NCBI GenBank assembly: GCA_041911695.1
Contig: JAYROM010000067.1
Location: forward strand, 1 to 29,351
DNA length: 29,351 nt
From: Pseudaeromonas sp041911695
GTDB lineage: Bacteria > Pseudomonadota > Gammaproteobacteria > Enterobacterales > Aeromonadaceae
Direction of reading: 5' to 3'
Position 1 is the first letter of the stretch. Every line of letters begins with the position of its first letter. Position numbers and translations under genes: made by a program. The notes beneath the pieces are model-generated. The model did not search any database. It was not told the origin of the DNA and was given only the letters and a program-made list of their open reading frames with translations. This document shows positions 1 through 7,867 of this stretch, one piece after another.

Positions 1-1121
1 ACGGGGTGCGCCAGGTCACGGCCCAGGGGATCCTGCTCTCGCTGGCCTGCTGCCTGCCGCTGATCGGGCTGATGGTCTGGCAGGCGCCGGCCCTGCTGGC
101 GCTGGCCAGTCACGATCCGCAACTGGTGAGCCAGGGGGCGCCGTTCCTGGCGGTGGTGGCGGTGAGCATCCTGTGTCCGGCGATTACCATTCCCTTCGAG
201 TCGTCGCTGCGGGCCACTGGCGTGGTGCTGTTGCCGGCGGTGCTGGGCATGGCCTGTATCCCGCTCAATGCACTGCTGAACTATCTCCTGATCTTCGGGG
301 CGGGTCCTATTCCGGCGATGGGGGTATTAGGGTCGGCACTGGGCACCCTGCTGGTGCGGGGGCTGCATCTGCTGGTGCTGGTCGGGCTCTGCTATCTGCG
401 CCATTTGCCGGCGCGTGTCGGGCGGGCCGACTGGCGCCGCGCGTTACAACGGACGCCGTTGCGCCATTTTATGCAGATTGCGGTGCCGTTACTGGTGCAC
501 GATGTGCTCTGGGCGCTGGGGATGATTGTCTACAACCTGGTGTTTGCCCGCAGCGGGGTGACCGCGCTGGCGGCCTTTAGCCAGTTAGGGGTGATCGAGT
601 CGGTGCTGATTTGCGCCTTTGTCGGCTGCAGTGTGGCCTGCAGTACCCTGCTCGGCCAGTCGCTCGGTAACGGCCAGCTGCAGGTCGCCTGGCAGCAGGC
701 GCGAACCCTGCTCATTGCCTGCTTGGTCCTGGCGCTGGGGGGCGGCTTGCTGCTCTGCTGGGGGAGCGGTGCTATCGCGCACTGGAGTACCCGCCTGCAG
801 GGCGAGGCACTGGATTTTTACCGTTACGGTTTGCAGGTTCTGGGGCTGACCCTGTCGATCCGCATCCTCAACATGGTCGGGATTGTCGGCGTCCTGCGCA
901 GCGGTGCGGACACCCGGGCGACCATCGTTATCGATCTGGTCGGGATGTGGCTGGTGGGCTTACCGCTGGCGGCCGCGGGGATCCTCTATGCGCAGTGGCC
1001 GTTTTACCTGCTCTATCTGATCCCGGTACTACAGGAGCTGATCAAGCTGCTGATGACACTATGGCGCATCCGCCAGCGCTACTGGCTACGAAATCTTGTG
1101 CTAGTGGCGACACATTCGTAA
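1..1121 (+). CDS. MATE-family multidrug/toxin exporter, C-terminal part
   Basis: The frame is open from the window edge and ends at TAA 1119-1121. About 371 residues are visible against roughly 450 for the family, so the N-terminus lies outside the window and the first GTG (position 6) is not taken as the start. The protein is almost entirely hydrophobic helices, around ten, separated by short basic loops such as RHLPARVGRADWRR. The stretch near residues 75-100 (PLNALLNYLLIFGAGPIPAMGVLGSALGT) and the later SGVTALAAFSQLGVIES and GQSLGNGQ segments match the repeated pattern of MATE/NorM-like cation antiporters of the inner membrane. It is the only inner-membrane transporter next to the mannan genes, but MATE proteins are exporters, so a role in sugar uptake is unlikely. 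Family confidence is good; the substrate is unknown. Confidence 0.85.
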   Translation, partial: GVRQVTAQGILLSLACCLPLIGLMVWQAPALLALASHDPQLVSQGAPFLAVVAVSILCPAITIPFESSLRATGVVLLPAVLGMACIPLNALLNYLLIFGAGPIPAMGVLGSALGTLLVRGLHLLVLVGLCYLRHLPARVGRADWRRALQRTPLRHFMQIAVPLLVHDVLWALGMIVYNLVFARSGVTALAAFSQLGVIESVLICAFVGCSVACSTLLGQSLGNGQLQVAWQQARTLLIACLVLALGGGLLLCWGSGAIAHWSTRLQGEALDFYRYGLQVLGLTLSIRILNMVGIVGVLRSGADTRATIVIDLVGMWLVGLPLAAAGILYAQWPFYLLYLIPVLQELIKLLMTLWRIRQRYWLRNLVLVATHS

Positions 1122-1129
1122 CGTTGCGT
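1116..1129. promoter_or_regulatory. Candidate LacI-family operator upstream of the regulator gene (degenerate copy)
   Basis: TCGTAACGTTGCGT has the AACGTT core and differs at two positions from the 14-bp palindrome TCGTAACGTTACGA found at 12069. It overlaps the exporter stop codon and lies 166 bp before the regulator start, so it could mediate autoregulation. The assignment rests on similarity to the other five copies. Confidence 0.45.
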
Positions 1130-1295
1130 CAGCGGGGCGGTGTCCTGCACCGGTAAGTGTGGTACGGTGTCAGTGGCCGCCGCGATCTGGCATGCAGTCC
1201 CGCCATCCCTGGTGATGTGACAATGGACTGCACGCCAAAGCGCATGGTTACAATCACAATTTCCCTATTGCCCCCTAACCATTGCATTGGAAATC

Positions 1296-2303
1296 ATGTC
1301 CAAAGCCACACTCAAAACCATTGCCCAATATACGGGCCTGTCTGTCACCACCGTCTCGCGCGCGCTGAAAGATGGTGACGATGTCAAACAGCCGACCAAG
1401 GACATCGTCAAGGCCGCCGCCGAGAAGCTGGGCTATCGCCCCAACCTGTCCGGTATCGGCTTGCGCACCGGCAAGAACTATAACGTCTGCGCCGTTCTGC
1501 CGGTCATGCGTCCGGGCGATCTGGTCGGGGATATCGGCACCCTGGCACTGATCGAAGGCTTTACTGCCGCCCTGGAAGGGACCCCCTACCACCTGACGGT
1601 GCTGCCGCTACAACCGGGGGTCGACCCCATGGTGCCGGTCCGCTATGCGGTGGAGAACAACCTGGCCGGCGGCATGATCATCAACCTGACCGAACCGAAC
1701 GATGCCCGCGTGCGTTACCTGTGCGAGGAGGAGATCCCGTTTGTCACCTTCGGCCAGACCGAGCTGAGCGTCGATCACGCGTTCTACGATATCGACAACT
1801 ACGATTTCGGCTACCGGGCCGCCGGCTTCCTGTATGGCCGCGGTTGCCGCAATATCCGCATGATCAATACCTCGCTGCAGCACACCTACTCCTGGCATAA
1901 ATACTTCGGCGCCCGCCGCGCAGCGATGGAGTTCGGGGTACCGTTCGAGCAGGAGACGCATGTCATCCAGGACACCACGGTGGCGGACTACCGCGCCCTG
2001 GGCTGCGCACTGGGACAGGCGGCGGAGAGTCCGGACGGTTTCCTGTGCAGCTCGGAAGTCTCGGCGATGGGGCTCTCCGCCGGTCTGCAGGATGCCGGTA
2101 AGGTGGTCGGCAAGGACGTGCATATCGTGACGGTCGAGACCTGCTCGTTGCCGGACTACTTTATGCCGCCGATCAGCGGTTTCCGGCAGAACTTCCATGA
2201 GGCAGGTCGCCAGTTGATCGATTTCCTGCTCCAGCTGATGGATGGCGCCTCGCCGCAGTCACTGAAGATGGTGCACAAGATGGCCTTCTTCGAGCGCACC
2301 TGA
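1296..2303 (+). CDS. LacI/GalR-family transcriptional regulator, probable mannan-regulon repressor
   Basis: The 335-residue protein has the classic layout. An N-terminal helix-turn-helix (about residues 4-23, TLKTIAQYTGLSVTTVSRAL) is followed by the hinge-helix region (about 45-55, GYRPNLSGIGLRTGKN) and a periplasmic-binding-protein-like effector domain to the C-terminus. I chose the ATG at 1296. A TTG three codons upstream is in frame but has no advantage, and neither has a strong Shine-Dalgarno. It sits directly upstream of the phosphomannomutase-GH130 operon and is transcribed the same way. Six palindromes with a central CpG, the base step recognised by LacI-family hinge helices, flank the sugar genes. 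The likely inducer is a mannosyl sugar or sugar phosphate, which is inference from context. Activation rather than repression cannot be excluded. Confidence 0.9.
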   Translation: MSKATLKTIAQYTGLSVTTVSRALKDGDDVKQPTKDIVKAAAEKLGYRPNLSGIGLRTGKNYNVCAVLPVMRPGDLVGDIGTLALIEGFTAALEGTPYHLTVLPLQPGVDPMVPVRYAVENNLAGGMIINLTEPNDARVRYLCEEEIPFVTFGQTELSVDHAFYDIDNYDFGYRAAGFLYGRGCRNIRMINTSLQHTYSWHKYFGARRAAMEFGVPFEQETHVIQDTTVADYRALGCALGQAAESPDGFLCSSEVSAMGLSAGLQDAGKVVGKDVHIVTVETCSLPDYFMPPISGFRQNFHEAGRQLIDFLLQLMDGASPQSLKMVHKMAFFERT

Positions 2304-2317
2304 TCCGCCTGACCTGC

Positions 2318-2344
2318 GCCTGGGACGCAGCTGCTGTCCCAGGC
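2318..2344 (+). terminator. Terminator-like hairpin after the LacI-family gene
   Basis: A perfect 9-bp stem (GCCTGGGAC / GTCCCAGGC) with a 9-nt loop begins 15 bases after the regulator stop. No T-tract follows, so intrinsic termination is uncertain. It may instead protect the 3' end or act with Rho. Confidence 0.35.
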
Positions 2345-2429
2345 CGGTGTCATCCGTCGTCCCTGCCTCTTCCCGTGCATTTCCCGCGTTGTCACTCGCG
2401 CTGCTTTCCGGCTGTTTTCGTCCGGTTCT

Positions 2430-2445
2430 TTTGACCTGGCTCACA
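2430..2445. promoter_or_regulatory. Candidate CRP site upstream of manB
   Basis: TTTGA-N6-TCACA matches the CRP consensus TGTGA-N6-TCACA except for one base. A TTGACC -35-like hexamer overlaps it (2431-2436), and a palindromic operator starts 2 bp downstream. This arrangement suggests catabolite activation combined with LacI-type control. The matching -10 is not clear. Confidence 0.45.
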
Positions 2446-2446
2446 T

Positions 2447-2460
2447 ACTTAACGTTACGA
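2447..2460. promoter_or_regulatory. Candidate LacI-family operator, manB promoter, upstream copy
   Basis: ACTTAACGTTACGA differs at two positions from the best palindrome in the window (TCGTAACGTTACGA). It directly follows the CRP-like site and overlaps a possible -10 for the TTGACC hexamer. Confidence 0.55.
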
Positions 2461-2501
2461 TCAATTTGCGTATTCCATTATCAATCCTTAAAACCATAAA
2501 A

Positions 2502-2515
2502 TGACAACGTTACGA
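2502..2515. promoter_or_regulatory. Candidate LacI-family operator, manB promoter, downstream copy
   Basis: TGACAACGTTACGA keeps the right half-site and AACGTT core, with three mismatches on the left. It is 55 bp centre to centre from the 2447 copy and ends 22 bp before the manB ATG. There it could block elongation or form a small loop with the upstream operator. Confidence 0.45.
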
Positions 2516-2537
2516 TTTTTTGAGTTGATGGGTGGTT

Positions 2538-3911
2538 ATGAGTACGTTCAACACAGCAGCATTCAAAGCCTATGACATTCGCGGCCGCTTGCCGGACGAA
2601 CTGAATGTCGATCTGGCCTACCGTATCGGCCGTGCTTACGCCGAGTATTTGCAGCCTACCCGTGTCGTGGTCGGTTATGACATCCGCCTGAGCAGCCCGG
2701 CGCTCGCCGAAGCGGTCGCCCAGGGGTTAATGGATGGTGGCAGCGAAGTGCTGGACCTCGGCATGGTCGGTACCGAAGAGGTCTACTTCGCCACGTTCCA
2801 TCTGCAGACCGATGGCGGCATCATGATCACCGCCAGCCACAATCCCAAGGAATACAACGGGATGAAGATGGTGCGCGCCGGCGCCGAGCCGGTGAGTGGT
2901 GATACCGGCCTGGACGCCATCCGCGATCTGGTGGCGACGCGCGACTACCCGCGCACCGGCCATCTGGAGCGTTATAGCCGGATGTCCCGCCGCCATGACA
3001 TCACGGAGGCGTACACCCGCCACCTGCTGGGCTTTATCCAGCCGCAGCAGCTCAAGCCGCTGCGGGTGGTGGTCAATGTCGGCAACGGCGTGGCCGGACA
3101 CATGGTCAAGGCGCTGGCCAGACACCTGCCGTTCGAGTTTATCTGGCTGTATCCGGAGCCGGATGGCAACTTCCCGCACGGCATCCCCAATCCGCTGTTA
3201 CCGGAAAATCGCCAGGCGACCACTGAAGTGTTGCGGGCGCACCAGGCCGATCTGGGCGTGGCCTGGGACGGTGATGCCGATCGCTGCTTCGTGTTCGACG
3301 AACAGGGCGAGTGTGTCGAGGGCTACTACGTGGTCGGCCTGCTGGCCGAAGCCTTCCTGCACAAGCAACCCGGTGCCCGTATCATCCACGACCCGCGCCT
3401 GACCTGGAACACCATCGAGCTGGTGCGCGAGGCCGGCGGCGAGCCGGTGCTGTGCAAGACCGGCCATGCCTTCATCAAGGAGCGCATGCGCAAGGAAGAC
3501 GCCATTTATGGCGGCGAGATGAGCGCCCACCACTATTTCCGCGATTTTGCCTACTGTGACAGCGGCATGCTGCCCTGGTTGCTGGTGGCCGAACTGATGT
3601 GTACCCGCCAGCAGCCGCTGTCGGCGATGGTGGCTGCGCGTCAGGCCCGCTATCCGGTATCGGGCGAGATTAACGTGCATCTGGCGGATGCCAAAACGGC
3701 GGTACAGGCGGTGCTGGCGCACTTTGCGCCGCAGGCGGTGCAGCAGGATTTCACCGATGGCATCAGTCTGGAATTTGCCGACTGGCGCTTCAACCTGCGT
3801 TCTTCCAATACCGAACCCGTGGTCCGGCTGAATGTCGAGTCACGGGCGGATGCGGCCCTGGTGGCGCAGAAAACCGACGAGATTCTGTCCCTGCTGAACC
3901 GTAGTTATTGA
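2538..3911 (+). CDS. manB: Phosphomannomutase (phosphohexomutase superfamily)
   Basis: A 457-residue alpha-D-phosphohexomutase, the length of E. coli ManB/CpsG. It interconverts mannose 1-phosphate and mannose 6-phosphate in the cytoplasm. All four signature loops are present: the phosphoserine loop ITASHNPKEYNG with Ser100, the metal loop WDGDADRC with Asp244, Asp246 and Asp248, the sugar-specificity loop GEMSAHHYF (326-334), and the phosphate-binding loop RSSNTEPVVR (421-430). The ATG at 2538 follows GGTGG at 2531-2535; an upstream in-frame GTG at 2532 is less likely. It opens a three-gene operon with two GH130 phosphorylases. In this setting its job would be to feed the mannose 1-phosphate they release into glycolysis rather than to make GDP-mannose; no GDP-mannose pyrophosphorylase is adjacent. 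Confidence 0.93.
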   Translation: MSTFNTAAFKAYDIRGRLPDELNVDLAYRIGRAYAEYLQPTRVVVGYDIRLSSPALAEAVAQGLMDGGSEVLDLGMVGTEEVYFATFHLQTDGGIMITASHNPKEYNGMKMVRAGAEPVSGDTGLDAIRDLVATRDYPRTGHLERYSRMSRRHDITEAYTRHLLGFIQPQQLKPLRVVVNVGNGVAGHMVKALARHLPFEFIWLYPEPDGNFPHGIPNPLLPENRQATTEVLRAHQADLGVAWDGDADRCFVFDEQGECVEGYYVVGLLAEAFLHKQPGARIIHDPRLTWNTIELVREAGGEPVLCKTGHAFIKERMRKEDAIYGGEMSAHHYFRDFAYCDSGMLPWLLVAELMCTRQQPLSAMVAARQARYPVSGEINVHLADAKTAVQAVLAHFAPQAVQQDFTDGISLEFADWRFNLRSSNTEPVVRLNVESRADAALVAQKTDEILSLLNRSY

Positions 3912-3943
3912 ATAAGTAATCCTGTTAACTGGAGATAAAGACT

Positions 3944-4936
3944 GTGACCACCAAGATTATTGGCGCTGCCCTGCCTGACATGCCGTGGCAACCCCGTCCG
4001 CAAGGCTGCCAGGATGCCGTCTGGCGCCATGATGCCAACCCGATCATCGACTGGAACCCGATCCCGTGTGCCGCCCGCATCTTTAACAGTGCCGTGGTGG
4101 CCTACGAAGGTGCCTTCATCGGCGTGTTCCGTGCCGACTACAAGAATGGCCGTCCGCACCTGCATGTCGGCCGCAGCCAGGATGCGCTGCACTGGGATAT
4201 CGATCACCAGGCGATCCGCTGGGTTGACGAGCAGGGCCGTGATGCCCAGCCGACCTATGCCTATGACCCGCGCGTGGTGAAGATCGAGGACACCTACTAC
4301 ATCACCTGGTGTACCGACAATCACGGTGCCACCCTCGGCATGGGGATGACCAACGATTTCAAGACCTTTGTCCGTCTCGAAGATGCCTGCGTCCCGTTCA
4401 ATCGCAATGGCGTGCTGTTCCCGCGCAAGATCAACGGCGAATACGTGCTGCTCAACCGTCCCTCCGATAGCGGCCATACGCCGTTTGGCGACATCTTCCT
4501 GAGCCACAGCAAGGACATGGTCTATTGGGGCAAGCACCGCCATGTGATGGGCAAGGGCGGCCAGGGCTGGTGGCAGGGCACCAAGATCGGTGCCGGTCCG
4601 ATCCCGATCGAGACCAACGAGGGCTGGCTGCTGATTTATCACGGCGTATCCGGTACCTGTAACGGGCTGGTGTACAGCATGGGCGCCGCACTGCTCGACA
4701 TCAACGAGCCGTGGAAGGTGCTGTATCGCACCCGCGACTACCTGCTGACGCCGGAAAAATCCTACGAGACCACCGGTTTTGTGCCGAATGTGGCCTTCCC
4801 GTGCGCCACCTTGCACGACGCCGATACCGGCCGGATCGCCATTTACTACGGTGCGGCGGATACCTATGTCGCCGTGGCCTATACCCGGGTTGATGAACTG
4901 GTGGCCTATATGAAGGCCAATTCCGAAGTCTTTTGA
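3944..4936 (+). CDS. GH130 beta-mannoside phosphorylase, short (GH130_2-like) form
   Basis: A 330-residue protein with the five-bladed propeller signatures of glycoside hydrolase family 130. Characterised members cleave beta-1,4-mannosides with inorganic phosphate to give mannose 1-phosphate. YDPRVV carries the conserved acid Asp108, and NRPSDSG, GAGPIPI and YHGV supply the expected phosphate- and sugar-site residues. The length and the DPRVV pattern fit the GH130_2 group (manno-oligosaccharide and mannosyl-N-glycan phosphorylases). No signal peptide is seen, so it should be cytoplasmic. The start is GTG at 3944, with GGAG at 3931-3934. It lies 32 bp after manB and 8 bp before the second GH130 gene, so all three should be co-transcribed. 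The exact acceptor (mannobiose, longer manno-oligosaccharides or Man-GlcNAc) cannot be read from sequence. Confidence 0.9.
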   Translation: MTTKIIGAALPDMPWQPRPQGCQDAVWRHDANPIIDWNPIPCAARIFNSAVVAYEGAFIGVFRADYKNGRPHLHVGRSQDALHWDIDHQAIRWVDEQGRDAQPTYAYDPRVVKIEDTYYITWCTDNHGATLGMGMTNDFKTFVRLEDACVPFNRNGVLFPRKINGEYVLLNRPSDSGHTPFGDIFLSHSKDMVYWGKHRHVMGKGGQGWWQGTKIGAGPIPIETNEGWLLIYHGVSGTCNGLVYSMGAALLDINEPWKVLYRTRDYLLTPEKSYETTGFVPNVAFPCATLHDADTGRIAIYYGAADTYVAVAYTRVDELVAYMKANSEVF

Positions 4937-4944
4937 GGTTGGAT

Positions 4945-6117
4945 ATGACCACTTTTACTGAGCGTTTGCAGTCGCTGCAGGCCCAGCAGGATATGTTGCT
5001 GGCGCGCAAGAACGGACCGGTGCTGCCGGGGAACGGCATCTTCCTGCGTCATGAACATCCGGTGCTGACCGCGGACCATGTTCCGCTGGACTGGCGTTAT
5101 GACCTGAACCCGCAGACCAATCCGTTCCTGATGGAGCGGCAGGGGATCAATGCGGTGTTTAATCCGGGCGCGATCGAGCTGGATGGCAAGTTCTATCTGG
5201 TGGCGCGGGTCGAGGGGACGGATCGCAAGTCGTTCTTCGCGGTAGCCGCGAGCGATAACGGCATCGACGGTTTCCGCTTCCTGGAGACCCCCTGCGTGAT
5301 TGCCCAGACCGACGAGCCGGATACCAATGTCTATGACATGCGCCTGACCCGGCATGAAGATGGCTGGATCTACGGCCTGTTCTGCAGCGAGCGCAAGGAT
5401 CCGGCGGCGGCACCCGGCGACGAGTCCAGTGCGGTGGCCCAGTGCGGGATCGTGCGTACCCGTGATCTGCGCACCTGGGAGCGGTTGCCGGATTTGAAGA
5501 CCCGTTCGGCCCAGCAACGCAATGTGGTGCTGCATCCCGAATTCGTGCAGGGCCAGTACGCACTGTATACCCGTCCGCAAGACAGCTTTATCGAGGCGGG
5601 CAAGGGCGGCGGAGTCGGCTTCGGTCTGAGCGCATCGATGGTCGGCGCGGAGATTGATATCGAGACGGTGATTGATCCGAAGACCTATCATACCATCAAG
5701 GAGTCGAAAAACGGCCAGGGCCCGACGCCGTTCAAGACCGCGCATGGCTGGCTGCATGTGGCGCACGGGGTACGCAATACCGCGGCGGGCCTGCGTTACG
5801 TGCTCTACTGCTTCATGACCGCGCTGGAAGATCCGGCCCGGGTGACCCACCGTCCGGGCGGCTATTTCCTGGCACCGGAAGGGGCGGAACGGATCGGTGA
5901 TGTCTCCAATGTCGTGTTCAGCAACGGCATGATCCGCCGTGATAACGGCGAGGTGTATATCTATTACGCCTCTTCGGACACCCGTTGCCATGTGCTGACC
6001 ACCACCGTCGATCAGCTGGTCGACTATGTGATGAATACCCCTGAAGACCCGCTGCGTTCCGACTTGTGTGTTCAACAGCGTATCGCGCTGATTGAAAGTA
6101 ACCGTTCCCGCGTGTAA
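4945..6117 (+). CDS. GH130 phosphorylase, probable 4-O-beta-D-mannosyl-D-glucose phosphorylase (GH130_1-like)
   Basis: A 390-residue GH130 protein of the longer subtype. Asp131 in NVYDMRL occupies the position reported for the catalytic acid of Bacteroides fragilis mannosylglucose phosphorylase (Asp131, from memory). RNVVLHPEF, YALYTRPQD, KGGGVGFG and VAHGVR are hallmark segments of that subgroup. The expected reaction is mannosyl-beta-1,4-glucose plus phosphate to mannose 1-phosphate plus glucose, in the cytoplasm. The ATG at 4945 follows GAGG at 4935-4938; an upstream in-frame TTG overlaps the preceding stop and is less likely. It is the last gene of the operon, and a strong terminator follows 25 bp later. 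Two GH130 subtypes together imply that both mannobiose-type and mannosyl-glucose-type products are handled, as expected for glucomannan. Confidence 0.88.
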   Translation: MTTFTERLQSLQAQQDMLLARKNGPVLPGNGIFLRHEHPVLTADHVPLDWRYDLNPQTNPFLMERQGINAVFNPGAIELDGKFYLVARVEGTDRKSFFAVAASDNGIDGFRFLETPCVIAQTDEPDTNVYDMRLTRHEDGWIYGLFCSERKDPAAAPGDESSAVAQCGIVRTRDLRTWERLPDLKTRSAQQRNVVLHPEFVQGQYALYTRPQDSFIEAGKGGGVGFGLSASMVGAEIDIETVIDPKTYHTIKESKNGQGPTPFKTAHGWLHVAHGVRNTAAGLRYVLYCFMTALEDPARVTHRPGGYFLAPEGAERIGDVSNVVFSNGMIRRDNGEVYIYYASSDTRCHVLTTTVDQLVDYVMNTPEDPLRSDLCVQQRIALIESNRSRV

Positions 6118-6141
6118 CTGTCCGCTGTGTTGTTCCTTTTC

Positions 6142-6165
6142 GGGCACCTCTGGTGCCCTTTTTTA
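6142..6165 (+). terminator. Intrinsic terminator of the manB-GH130-GH130 operon
   Basis: A perfect 7-bp GC-rich stem GGGCACC / GGTGCCC with a 3-nt loop is followed by a run of six T. It starts 25 bases after the stop of the second phosphorylase gene. Confidence 0.9.
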
Positions 6166-6304
6166 TTTTCATCTTATCGTTGTCAATTGTCCGTATCGTT
6201 ATTTTATTCGCCGTGTTTTTAACTATTCCTACGTGATTGCATCTGTTATCAGCTGGTTTTTATCGATTTTTAATGGGTTGTTCATTTTCGAATCGTTGTT
6301 GATC

Positions 6305-6347
6305 TGTGATCGCGATCCGTAACGTTACGATTTTTGATTGGTATGAT
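6305..6347 (+). promoter_or_regulatory. Candidate CRP-dependent promoter of the porin gene
   Basis: A CRP-like half-site TGTGA (6305-6309) has a poor partner TCCGT at 6316-6320. A -10-like TATGAT lies at 6342-6347, which is the spacing of a class II CRP promoter (site centre near -41.5). No good -35 hexamer is present, consistent with activator dependence. The palindromic operator lies between the two elements. Confidence 0.45.
6317..6330. promoter_or_regulatory. Candidate LacI-family operator at the porin promoter
   Basis: CCGTAACGTTACGA contains a perfect 12-bp palindrome, CGTAACGTTACG, and differs by one base from the 14-bp copy at 12069. It overlaps the -35 region inferred from the TATGAT hexamer, a position suited to repression. 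Confidence 0.65.
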
Positions 6348-6427
6348 TCACCGCGTCATGTACCTCACTGCACATGCTGTGGACGGCTGGCGATGACATC
6401 CCCTCGAACAAGAAGATGGAACGAGAT

Positions 6428-7714
6428 ATGAAGACTAAACATTTGACGAACTGTGTTGCACTGGCGTTGTCTGTGGTTGCCGTGTCTGCCTCGGCGGCGA
6501 CGACCGATTTCCAGATGCACGGCTACATTCGTAGCGGCATCCTGATGAACAAGGACGGTAATCGCGTCAATACGCTGAATCCGCTGACCTATGGCGAATG
6601 GCGTCTGGGGAACGAACAGAACACCAAAATCGAGCTGACGCCGACCATCATCCTGACTTCCGACAGCGGCGTGATTGCCAAGGTACATACCAACCTGACG
6701 CATGAAACCAAGTGCACCGCCGACTGGAACTGTGTCGATGGTGATGGTCACGAGCTGCAGGTGCGTGAAGGCTACAGCGAACTGCAAGGGCTGCCGTTCG
6801 CGCCGAACGTGGTGTTCTGGGCCGGCAAGCGTTACAGCAGCAGCAACACCTCGTCGCACCAGTACGATTGGGAATACATCCAGTACAACGGTACCGGTGG
6901 TGGGTTTGACAAGGCCGATCTGGGCTTTGCCCGTCTGGACTTCGGTGTCTATGCCTTTACCCCGAGCGGTGAAAACCAGGCCGATCCGGTGAACAAGACC
7001 CAGCAGGGGTATCCGGAAGACCTGTCCGCCAACATGTGGTTGAAGAGCATCGGTGGTACCGGCCTGGATCTGCAGTTCGTGGCCCATACCATGAACAAGA
7101 ACGACTGGCGTACCAATGCGGCCGAAAAGGGCTACGGTCTGAGCGCGGTCTATAACTTTGCCGACTTCTACAAGATCGCCAACGGCTACTCGCGTGCCGT
7201 GTTCCAGTATGGTACCGGTCTGGCGGCCGGCGACTCGCTGGGCAAGAACGGCTGGGGCTTTGCTAACAGCTCCGGTACCAAGTCGTGGCGTATGGTGATG
7301 GATGGCATGGCCAGCCTGGGCAAGGTCGATGTCGCCACCTTCGCGTTCTACCAGAACGACAGCGACTATGCGCCGTGGACCAATGCCGTCGAAGGCGCGG
7401 GTAACGACCGTGACCTGTGGGCGGTCGGTTTCCGTCCTCAACACCAGATCACTACCAACTTCGCCATGCAGTACGAACTCGGTTACGAACACCTGAACGT
7501 GAAGGGTACCGACGTCAAGGGCGGTATGACCAAGGCCACCATTGCGCCGACCCTGACCTTCGAGTCCGGTTTCTGGAGCCGTCCGCAGTTGCGTGTGTTT
7601 GCTACCTACGCCAAGTGGGATGATGGCCTGGCCAGCAAGCTGGACAAGGGTTACACCCGTAACGGCGACACCGACACCCTCAACTTCGGTGTGGTCGGCG
7701 AAGTCTGGTTCTAA
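6428..7714 (+). CDS. LamB/maltoporin-family sugar porin, probable manno-oligosaccharide channel
   Basis: A 428-residue precursor with a clear signal peptide (about 1-23, MKTKHLTNCVALALSVVAVSASA, cleavage before ATTDF). The mature protein starts with DFQMHGYIRSGILMNKDG, the typical first strand of LamB-family 18-strand porins. It alternates aromatic-rich beta strands throughout and ends in NFGVVGEVWF with the C-terminal Phe recognised by the BAM machinery. The ATG at 6428 was chosen because it begins the signal peptide and follows GGAACGAG; in-frame upstream starts would add a non-signal extension. It is a single-gene unit with its own operator and terminator. Position and shared operator suggest it admits mannan oligosaccharides released outside the cell; the maltodextrin specificity of LamB itself is not implied. 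Confidence 0.88.
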   Translation: MKTKHLTNCVALALSVVAVSASAATTDFQMHGYIRSGILMNKDGNRVNTLNPLTYGEWRLGNEQNTKIELTPTIILTSDSGVIAKVHTNLTHETKCTADWNCVDGDGHELQVREGYSELQGLPFAPNVVFWAGKRYSSSNTSSHQYDWEYIQYNGTGGGFDKADLGFARLDFGVYAFTPSGENQADPVNKTQQGYPEDLSANMWLKSIGGTGLDLQFVAHTMNKNDWRTNAAEKGYGLSAVYNFADFYKIANGYSRAVFQYGTGLAAGDSLGKNGWGFANSSGTKSWRMVMDGMASLGKVDVATFAFYQNDSDYAPWTNAVEGAGNDRDLWAVGFRPQHQITTNFAMQYELGYEHLNVKGTDVKGGMTKATIAPTLTFESGFWSRPQLRVFATYAKWDDGLASKLDKGYTRNGDTDTLNFGVVGEVWF

Positions 7715-7734
7715 GTTTCATCCCATGCTCGAAC

Positions 7735-7767
7735 AAGCCACCTGCGGGATGCCGGGGTGGCTTTCTT
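7735..7767 (+). terminator. Terminator after the porin gene
   Basis: A perfect 8-bp stem AAGCCACC / GGTGGCTT with a 13-nt loop is followed by TCTTATT, 20 bases past the porin stop. The T-tract is interrupted, so strength is moderate. Confidence 0.65.
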
Positions 7768-7867
7768 ATTCATGTCCAGCAATGACAAAAGTCCCGCATA
7801 TGACGGCGCCACCGCTGTGCTGTCGCGCGGGGCTGATTCAGGTCAGAGCCCGATGCCGGGAGGGTGC

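Larger units (their letters stand above)
6118..6427 (+). other. Intergenic region between the phosphorylase operon and the porin gene
   Basis: This 310-bp stretch holds the operon terminator (6142-6165), an AT-rich segment with no convincing gene (6166-6300), and the porin promoter with a CRP-like site, a palindromic operator and a -10-like hexamer (6305-6347). The rest is the porin leader. Confidence 0.8.

Noticed and set aside
1..1121. The MATE protein as the missing mannoside importer
   Set aside because: MATE transporters are exporters, and the gene lies upstream of the operators and the regulator.
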